Virus record (IMG/VR): IMGVR_UViG_3300025413_000002
Span: 1-64,000 of that record
DNA from: a virus
Reading direction: 5' to 3' (one strand)
Length of the DNA stretch: 64,000 bases
Both the position numbers and the translations under genes were made by a program. Positions 59,658 to 64,000 of this stretch are shown here, piece after piece (positions within the stretch are counted from its first letter, which is position 1; each line of letters begins with the position of its first letter). Under the pieces are notes generated by a model. It saw only the letters and a program-made list of their open reading frames with translations, was not told the DNA's origin and ran no database searches.

Positions 59658-60721
59658 AGCAAATCTTCATTCTTGGCAACCCACTCAGTAAACTTCTTAG
59701 AGCTAAATGCAATCGCTTGCTTAGTCGGGGCTTTAGCTACATTGATTGCAAAGCACGCTTGCCACTCGCTTTCAAATCTCTCCATGTATTGCATGAAGGT
59801 ATCAATAGAGTTCTTATCAATCTTAGCAATCGCACCGAATACAGTAATCGCACAAGCACCAGCACTCTCAGGCACATGAGACTTTTTAGGGTCATTGAGG
59901 GTGTCCTCCCATGTAGGCAACTGGTCTGCATACTCGATATACGCTTGCATATCACGACTTGCTGACTCACCGACTGCGCCTGTCATCGCTGAAATCATAG
60001 TGTCTTGGTTCAACTTATCACGCTTTCTAACAATGTTAGATACAGTCTCAAGTGAACGAGGCGATACAAATGCCGTTTGCACTTTCTTAGGGTTATAGAT
60101 ATACGGGTTATCATTCTGCCCTTCTTCGGTATAGCTAGCCATAGAGTGAGGGAATTGGCGAACCCATGCACATACCTCAGGTGCAATATCATTATTGATA
60201 GCCCATGCCAACCATTCCTCAGCGTTAGGTTTGCGAACTGTAACTGGCACGATACGATTGCGAGTATGCGCTTTAAGACTATCGCCTACACCATCACTAC
60301 CTAGATTGCCCGTCATGAAGATGATTGAATCAGGGTTTACTTCCACATCACCCAATCGTGGGTTTGCTTTCTCGAGTAATGGATGGAGCATATTCTTAAC
60401 TGGCTCAGCACCCTTAGTGAACTCATCTAACATTGTTATAACTGGCTTACCTGTGTGCATCTTGAATCTGCGATTAGGGTAATAAGCCGTTGTGCGAGTT
60501 TCATGGTCTACTACTGGCATAGCAATATCGCCCAAGTCCATGTTCGGCACATCAATGTAGGCAATCTCATGAGATGGTAGCTTTGCGCCCAAAGCCTTAA
60601 GCAAAGATGATTTACCAATTCCTGGCTCGCCTTGTAATAGATAGCGATTCTCAGGGGTGGCGAGTAATAACTCAGATGCCTCAGCCAATGTAATTGTCTT
60701 ACCAAAATGTAATTCAGCCAT
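59654..60721 (-). CDS. MoxR/CobS-like AAA+ ATPase
   Basis: 355 aa. Walker A GEPGIGKSS (31-39), Walker B VITMLDEF (94-101), sensor 1 IIFMTGN and a downstream arginine-containing RNRIVPVTV strand are those of the MoxR class of AAA+ proteins. With the VWA protein it would form an ATPase/metal-binding pair of the CobS/CobT type. AAAAGGAAAAG precedes the ATG. It holds two dyad copies and its leader holds another. Confidence 0.87.
   Translation of the reverse strand: MAELHFGKTITLAEASELLLATPENRYLLQGEPGIGKSSLLKALGAKLPSHEIAYIDVPNMDLGDIAMPVVDHETRTTAYYPNRRFKMHTGKPVITMLDEFTKGAEPVKNMLHPLLEKANPRLGDVEVNPDSIIFMTGNLGSDGVGDSLKAHTRNRIVPVTVRKPNAEEWLAWAINNDIAPEVCAWVRQFPHSMASYTEEGQNDNPYIYNPKKVQTAFVSPRSLETVSNIVRKRDKLNQDTMISAMTGAVGESASRDMQAYIEYADQLPTWEDTLNDPKKSHVPESAGACAITVFGAIAKIDKNSIDTFMQYMERFESEWQACFAINVAKAPTKQAIAFSSKKFTEWVAKNEDLL
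60027..60039. repeat. Dyad, copy 6 (perfect arms)
   Basis: CTAACAATGTTAG within the AAA gene, read as S-N-I-V. Confidence 0.85.
60427..60439. repeat. Dyad, copy 7 (one mismatch)
   Basis: CTAACATTGTTAT within the AAA gene; its codons form the T-M-L of the Walker B segment. Confidence 0.7.
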
Positions 60722-60752
60722 TTCTACTTTTCCTTTTGTGTTTATCTAACAT
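60714..60752 (-). CDS. Possible 12-aa leader peptide before the AAA gene
   Basis: ATG in the centre of dyad copy 8 opens a frame MLDKHKRKSRNG that ends in a TGA overlapping the AAA start. The first four residues equal the start of the VWA protein. It has only a weak ribosome site, so it may instead be a by-product of the repeat. Confidence 0.3.
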   Translation of the reverse strand: MLDKHKRKSRNG

Positions 60753-60758
60753 TGTTAT
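60746..60758. repeat. Dyad, copy 8 (one mismatch), in the AAA leader
   Basis: CTAACATTGTTAT, about 50 bases downstream of the predicted transcript start; the only copy outside a known gene. Confidence 0.8.
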
Positions 60759-60812
60759 ATTTACTGCGCTCTTTACTACAACTACTTACTACTTTATTAT
60801 TTTTATACATCT

Positions 60813-60841
60813 ATTATATCAAACCGCACCACGAAATACAA
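60813..60841 (-). promoter_or_regulatory. Probable sigma70 promoter for the AAA/VWA genes
   Basis: On the - strand TTGTAT (60841-60836), 17-base spacer, TATAAT (60818-60813). It lies in a 129-base gap of AT-rich sequence upstream of the AAA gene. Confidence 0.65.
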
Positions 60842-60845
60842 GTTA

Positions 60846-60866
60846 TCTAGTCAGTCTTGGACTAGA
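60846..60866 (-). terminator. Hairpin at the end of the upstream gene
   Basis: TCTAGTC/GACTAGA arms with a 7-base loop spanning the stop codon of the 73-aa gene, just before the promoter. There is no T-run, so termination is uncertain. Confidence 0.35.
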
Positions 60867-61072
60867 GATAAATATGCTCTCGCTCTTTTTAAACTCATAA
60901 ATCTTTTAACCTTTATCGCTTCCTTTATTGGATTACCACTAGAGTATGTTGTTATCCTATTGCTTCGAACCAATACCAAGTCAAATAACAAATAGGGGAA
61001 TCTCGGGAAGCTAGGTAGCACCCAATAAGACTCACGCCAACTACTTTCCCATTGAACTCCGCTTGCACCCAT
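60851..61072 (-). CDS. Small hypothetical protein
   Basis: 73 aa from the ATG at 61072 with AAGGGGAGAGG upstream. Beta strands (YLLFDLVLVRSNRITTYSSG) followed by a final helix (MSKLKRARAYLSLVQD-like; actual MSLKRARAYLSLVQD), the same layout as the protein at 57696. Longer frames overlap the upstream gene and lack a site. Function unknown. Confidence 0.65.
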   Translation of the reverse strand: MGASGVQWESSWRESYWVLPSFPRFPYLLFDLVLVRSNRITTYSSGNPIKEAIKVKRFMSLKRARAYLSLVQD

Positions 61073-61082
61073 GCCTCTCCCC

Positions 61083-61970
61083 TTAAAATAAATGCGCCCA
61101 AGAATCTTTTTTGATAGTTCCCAACGGCAACTCGACCACATCAAAGACTGTATCTTTATGGCGAGCAAAGATTAGATTGTTCATCGCATACTTCACACTT
61201 TCAGGTGTTATCGAGTAGCCCATGTTCTTCCAATAGTGGCGTTTGCCAAACTGTTTAATAATAAGTAGGCACGCCTTGTATCGCATCTCGTGGTCATCTG
61301 ACCCAATCATGGCAAACATACTCTCAACCTGTTCTTTGTTGCGTAGTGCAATATCGTTTGGTAGCTTGGGTCTAACCTCATTACCATATCTATCGCCCTC
61401 ACCAAACACACGAACGAACTCAGCATCACTTATTGGTTCACTATCGGTCAGCTTAACCATACCCATAAAGAACTTAGTAAACTCTGCATAGTGCTTTCTA
61501 ACATTGTTAGCTTCTTTGCGATTCACACGATATACATGGTCAGGCTCTACATTTAAAGGCAACAAGCGACCATTGACCCAGCCAAGCATCAGCCCACTTC
61601 CTTGAAAGCGATACTCGCCACCATTGACACCGACTACTAAGTTTGACTGATTGACCCTACATCTAACTGGCAACACATCTTCAATAAACTGTGCCGTAGT
61701 TGAACTGCTCCAACCGCCTGACTTGAGTTCAATATTTCCATCTGGATGAAAAGTAACAACTGGCGTGCGATAGCATATGCACTCAATCGCTCCGCTTGTT
61801 AAGTTCTTAGCCATATAAAACTCGCTAGCCCGATGCCGATGTCCCAAGGCAATACGCCCACCATTTGCACCACCTCCACGAATAGGCTTAGTGCTTTCGA
61901 ACTTGGCTAGTGCCTCGTTGTAATTGCGTAGGAATGGTATCCCTGTGTTTCTTGCGCTTCCGTATCCCAT
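61083..61970 (-). CDS. Hypothetical protein
   Basis: 295 aa. Central beta-rich part (FHPDGNIELKSGGWSSSTTA, LVVGVNGGEYRFQGSGLML) and a helical C-terminal half (EMRYKACLLIIKQFGKRHYW). Similar proteins occur in other phages near early genes; no known function. GGAGAAACGAG-type site upstream. Carries dyad copy 9. Confidence 0.7.
   Translation of the reverse strand: MGYGSARNTGIPFLRNYNEALAKFESTKPIRGGGANGGRIALGHRHRASEFYMAKNLTSGAIECICYRTPVVTFHPDGNIELKSGGWSSSTTAQFIEDVLPVRCRVNQSNLVVGVNGGEYRFQGSGLMLGWVNGRLLPLNVEPDHVYRVNRKEANNVRKHYAEFTKFFMGMVKLTDSEPISDAEFVRVFGEGDRYGNEVRPKLPNDIALRNKEQVESMFAMIGSDDHEMRYKACLLIIKQFGKRHYWKNMGYSITPESVKYAMNNLIFARHKDTVFDVVELPLGTIKKDSWAHLF
61498..61510. repeat. Dyad, copy 9 (perfect arms)
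   Basis: CTAACATTGTTAG, read as A-N-N-V in the 295-aa protein, a different frame from copies 1 and 4. Confidence 0.85.
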
Positions 61971-61985
61971 CTCGTTTCTCCTTAG

Positions 61986-62450
61986 TTATCTAACAATGTT
62001 AGTTTCGTCTGTCTTAACTTCTATCTCTGTGTTGCGTCTACCCAATAACCCGCTTGCCTCAAAGCACAATAGCGAACGGCAATAAAACATATCAAAGTCC
62101 ACATCCTCACCAAAGTTATCCTCCTCGATATCGTCTGTTTCCTCACCGACTCGATTAAATAACCCTGATATACCCTCGACCCCTTGCATCTGCTCCCATA
62201 GCTCGTTCCACGCCATGACCGCATCATAGTCGGGATACCATTTCCATTGTTGTGCATGGAATACAAACCGCCCACAATCCCACCCAATGCACTTTTGGTC
62301 TTGTTCGTTTGACATCATCAACTCATAGAACTTGGATAGCTTGATAAGCCCAATCATTTCCTTGAACTTGGCAACACCCTCCTCCCGAGTAGATGGGTAA
62401 TTAAACGCATCCACGCTAAACCCTCCAGCCACATCACTTCGATAGCCCAT
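61986..62450 (-). CDS. MGYRSDV-type hypothetical protein
   Basis: 154 aa beginning MGYRSDVAGGFSVDAF, a start shared by a family of phage proteins without known function. Middle part WDCGRFVFHAQQWKWYPDYD, then an acidic stretch (VGEETDDIEEDNFGEDVDFD). Start overlaps the upstream stop (TAATG). Its last codons contain dyad copy 10. Confidence 0.72.
   Translation of the reverse strand: MGYRSDVAGGFSVDAFNYPSTREEGVAKFKEMIGLIKLSKFYELMMSNEQDQKCIGWDCGRFVFHAQQWKWYPDYDAVMAWNELWEQMQGVEGISGLFNRVGEETDDIEEDNFGEDVDFDMFYCRSLLCFEASGLLGRRNTEIEVKTDETNIVR
61990..62002. repeat. Dyad, copy 10 (perfect arms), at a gene end
   Basis: CTAACAATGTTAG, read as T-N-I-V just before the stop codon of the 154-aa gene. Confidence 0.85.
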
Positions 62451-62722
62451 TACTGACCCCCTAACTTAGTCGTAAACCCAGCATAAAACGCATCCACATA
62501 AGCAATCTCAATAGTCATAAACCCATCCATCTTAAAAGGATTCCATTCCTTGCCTTCTGCATATCTGACCCATGACTTGAGTGCCTTTTCGTGGATTGTT
62601 AATTGTTCATTGGTTAGTTCGCCTTCTTCATAGCTAAGCGTTACACCCCAACTACCCCTACTGTTTGCTTTTATATGTTGTTCTTTCGGTATCTTTCTTA
62701 GCTCCCAACCCCATAACTTCAT
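62450..62722 (-). CDS. Small hypothetical protein with DAFYAGF end
   Basis: 90 aa. Helical centre (NEQLTIHEKALKSWVRYAEG) and a C-terminal EIAYVDAFYAGFTTK. The ending A-F-x-A-G-(F/Y)-x-x-K recurs in proteins at 62755 and 63627. AGGGAGAG upstream. Function unknown. Confidence 0.7.
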   Translation of the reverse strand: MKLWGWELRKIPKEQHIKANSRGSWGVTLSYEEGELTNEQLTIHEKALKSWVRYAEGKEWNPFKMDGFMTIEIAYVDAFYAGFTTKLGGQ

Positions 62723-62754
62723 ATCACTCTCCCTTCGTATTCTCGTAAACTCGC

Positions 62755-63024
62755 CTACTCACCCGTAATTAGCTTCTCTTTGCCTTTGAAATACCCCGCA
62801 AGAAATGCACCTTGCACAAGATAGCGCCATTGGTGGTAGTCCTCGCTTATTACTTTCGGGTTATCTGCTGGTGCTTTCATCCACAAGTTCTTATACATAT
62901 CAGCATTGTTCTGCTCTAGCTGGTTTATAAACTCACGCCACTTTTGCCCAGCATCATCTTTGATTGTCATTCTCATCTTCCTTTCCCATTTAGCTTCTAG
63001 TCGTTTTGTTTTAGTTAGTCCCAT
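62755..63024 (-). CDS. Small hypothetical protein with GAFLAGY end
   Basis: 89 aa. Basic N-terminus (TKTKRLEAKWERKMRMTIKD), helical middle and YLVQGAFLAGYFKGKEKLIT end, related to its neighbours. GGGGGAG upstream. Function unknown. Confidence 0.7.
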   Translation of the reverse strand: MGLTKTKRLEAKWERKMRMTIKDDAGQKWREFINQLEQNNADMYKNLWMKAPADNPKVISEDYHQWRYLVQGAFLAGYFKGKEKLITGE

Positions 63025-63221
63025 TACTCCCCCGCTTTTTCTAACATTGTTAGGTTATGTTGTGCGAGCAACTGCCACGCATCTTTACTGACTAGGGAAT
63101 TACCCCAGTCGCTATCGTCTTGTATCACTTGTAGTGAGTAAGATTGAATAGCCGTAATCAGGAACGCTTCTCCCAACGGGTCTAACTTGGCACTCTTTAC
63201 TATTTTGTCTATCGTTTTCAT
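63024..63221 (-). CDS. Small hypothetical protein
   Basis: 65 aa from the ATG at 63221 (AAGGGAG upstream). Helical: KTIDKIVKSAKLDPLGEAFL and DAWQLLAQHNLTMLEKAGE; the latter contains dyad copy 11. Stop and next start overlap (TAATG). Function unknown. Confidence 0.65.
   Translation of the reverse strand: MKTIDKIVKSAKLDPLGEAFLITAIQSYSLQVIQDDSDWGNSLVSKDAWQLLAQHNLTMLEKAGE
63041..63053. repeat. Dyad, copy 11 (perfect arms)
   Basis: CTAACATTGTTAG, read as L-T-M-L near the end of the 65-aa gene. Confidence 0.85.
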
Positions 63222-63394
63222 GCAAACTCCCTTATCCAATCTATGTAAACTTCATTCAAACTAAGCCACCTAGCACTACGCTTCCTATCAGGCTTATCTA
63301 ATGGGTAATTCAATAGCATCTCATCACCCTTGCACCGCACCAATACAAAAAACTCAGGCTTATCAGGTTTTCTATATAGTTTTACTACCCTCAT
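63218..63394 (-). CDS. Small basic protein (58 aa)
   Basis: ATG at 63394, 58 codons to TGA at 63218 with an ATGA overlap to the next gene. A beta part (VVKLYRKPDKPEFFVLVRCK) and a helix (RWLSLNEVYIDWIREFA). Function unknown. Confidence 0.7.
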   Translation of the reverse strand: MRVVKLYRKPDKPEFFVLVRCKGDEMLLNYPLDKPDRKRSARWLSLNEVYIDWIREFA

Positions 63395-63413
63395 GTTGTC
63401 CTCTGTTCCTAGC

Positions 63414-63614
63414 TTAGCTAGTCCGTTTCGGGTTTAACTGCTTTAACTGGGATAAGTCTGTAATCATCATGTAGTTCGATTTGTTTATGGGTGCAATAGT
63501 GAACTTGCGCTTCTTAGCTTCCACATCACCGCACCGCAAACAAGTCTGATAGCCTAGCACTACACGCCTTGCATCTACTTCCTCACCACACTCACACTCA
63601 AAGCCATATAACAT
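63414..63614 (-). CDS. Zinc-ribbon protein
   Basis: 66 aa. C7-x-C9 (ECECG) and C25-x2-C28 (TCLRCGD) form a small zinc ribbon, followed by a 35-residue tail. The ATG lies in the centre of dyad copy 12. Small zinc-ribbon proteins from phages can bind RNA polymerase or DNA, but nothing here decides. Confidence 0.72.
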   Translation of the reverse strand: MLYGFECECGEEVDARRVVLGYQTCLRCGDVEAKKRKFTIAPINKSNYMMITDLSQLKQLNPKRTS

Positions 63615-63620
63615 TGTTAG
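63608..63620. repeat. Dyad, copy 12 (one mismatch), over a start codon
   Basis: ATAACATTGTTAG; the zinc-ribbon ATG (63614-63612) is at its centre. Confidence 0.8.
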
Positions 63621-63626
63621 TTCCTT

Positions 63627-63803
63627 TCACTCGTCTGCCTTCGTAAATTTCAAATAAAACCCAGCCATAAATGCTTCTTGGTAGGCTTTGTTTATGGCTA
63701 TTTCTACATGACCAGTAAAGCCTTTACCCCACACATTTTCTTTTTTCCATATGTCCCACTCTCTAGCCATAACCCTACTCATTACTAAATAGTCGTCTGC
63801 CAT
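63627..63803 (-). CDS. Small hypothetical protein with EAFMAGF end (58 aa)
   Basis: ATG at 63803, 58 codons to TGA at 63627. AREWDIWKKENVWGKGFTGH and a C-terminal AYQEAFMAGFYLKFTK, which belongs with the DAFYAGF and GAFLAGY proteins nearby. Function unknown. Confidence 0.7.
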   Translation of the reverse strand: MADDYLVMSRVMAREWDIWKKENVWGKGFTGHVEIAINKAYQEAFMAGFYLKFTKADE

Positions 63804-63805
63804 AG

Positions 63806-63991
63806 TTAATCTCCATAGTTAGTCATAGCTAACTTAAATGCTTCTAACTCATCATCTGCATAGAGCATCATGTAGTCCCTCATGGTCATACCGCCAAACT
63901 TGGCTTGCCACTCGACCCTGTATCTACCCTCACCCTGTTGCATAGCTTTGACCTCTAGCACTTTGAAATTGGTATGTAATCTAGGTGTCAA
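63806..63991 (-). CDS. Small hypothetical protein, probably cut at the right edge
   Basis: 61 aa from a TTG at 63991, but the frame stays open to the window edge, so the true start may lie beyond. Beta-rich middle (GRYRVEWQAKFGG) and a helical end (DDELEAFKLAMTNYGD). Function unknown. Confidence 0.6.
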   Translation of the reverse strand: MTPRLHTNFKVLEVKAMQQGEGRYRVEWQAKFGGMTMRDYMMLYADDELEAFKLAMTNYGD

Positions 63992-64000
63992 GTTAAGGTC

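Noticed and set aside
54309-63620. Dyads as intrinsic terminators or RNA hairpins
   Set aside because: The possible stem is only 5 bp with an AT-rich triloop, no T-run follows, and most copies are inside genes in both orientations.
1-64000. Temperate phage or prophage
   Set aside because: I see no integrase, excisionase, attachment site or classical repressor. The dispersed operators alone are not enough, although the unseen part of the genome could change this.

Overview
The window is one contiguous piece of a tailed-phage genome, most likely a lytic podovirus with P22-like head and tail parts infecting a Gram-negative, probably proteobacterial, host. The reasons are a terminase pair, portal, scaffold and capsid block, a P22 gp4-like adaptor and gp10-like nozzle, and an Rz/Rz1 spanin pair, which is only needed with an outer membrane. 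A sigma70 region 4 copy also looks proteobacterial. I see no integrase, no repressor of a recognised lysogeny family, no phage RNA polymerase, no rRNA and no convincing tRNA. Gene density is very high: start/stop overlaps of the ATGA, GTGA and TAATG kinds are everywhere and no gene-free stretch reaches 300 bases.

The left part (1-41 kb) is all on the + strand and holds late genes. From 0.3 to 9.5 kb come terminase, portal, a phage GroES, scaffold and major capsid protein. From 9.7 to 14.7 kb come structural proteins, a run of tiny basic proteins and the head-tail adaptor. From 14.7 to 25.6 kb lies the receptor-binding region. It appears to contain a duplicated fibre cassette, a glycine-rich adhesin and two proteins built of 20-residue repeats. 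From 25.6 to 26.9 kb is the lysis cassette (holin candidate, Rz with Rz1 embedded in another frame, GH19 endolysin). From 26.9 to 41.0 kb come the tail nozzle, a cupin, a GNAT-like protein and three very large internal virion or ejection proteins. The last of these, 2072 aa, carries a metallopeptidase-like HEALH motif.

The right part (41-64 kb) is all on the - strand and convergent with the first; a hairpin with a T-run for - strand transcripts lies at the junction. From 41 to 55 kb are replication and recombination genes: primase-polymerase/helicase, SNF2-like helicase, Cas4-like nuclease, family A DNA polymerase, two further PD-(D/E)XK nucleases and a sigma region-4 protein. From 55 to 64 kb is a dense array of small, probably early, genes around a MoxR AAA ATPase/VWA pair and a 50-aa mini-protein that is little more than a sigma70 region 4.2 helix-turn-helix.

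The most unusual feature is a 13-bp dyad, CTAACA-W-TGTTAG. It occurs 12 times (9 perfect arms, 3 with one mismatch) between 54.3 and 63.6 kb, and I found only one looser copy elsewhere. It lies in start codons, inside coding regions in different frames, and in a leader, so selection appears to act on the DNA. It resembles in layout the dispersed stoperator sites of mycobacteriophage L5. Together with two sigma region-4-like proteins, an orphan BrnA-like ribbon-helix-helix protein and two near-identical consensus promoters, it suggests an undescribed transcription-control system in this phage.
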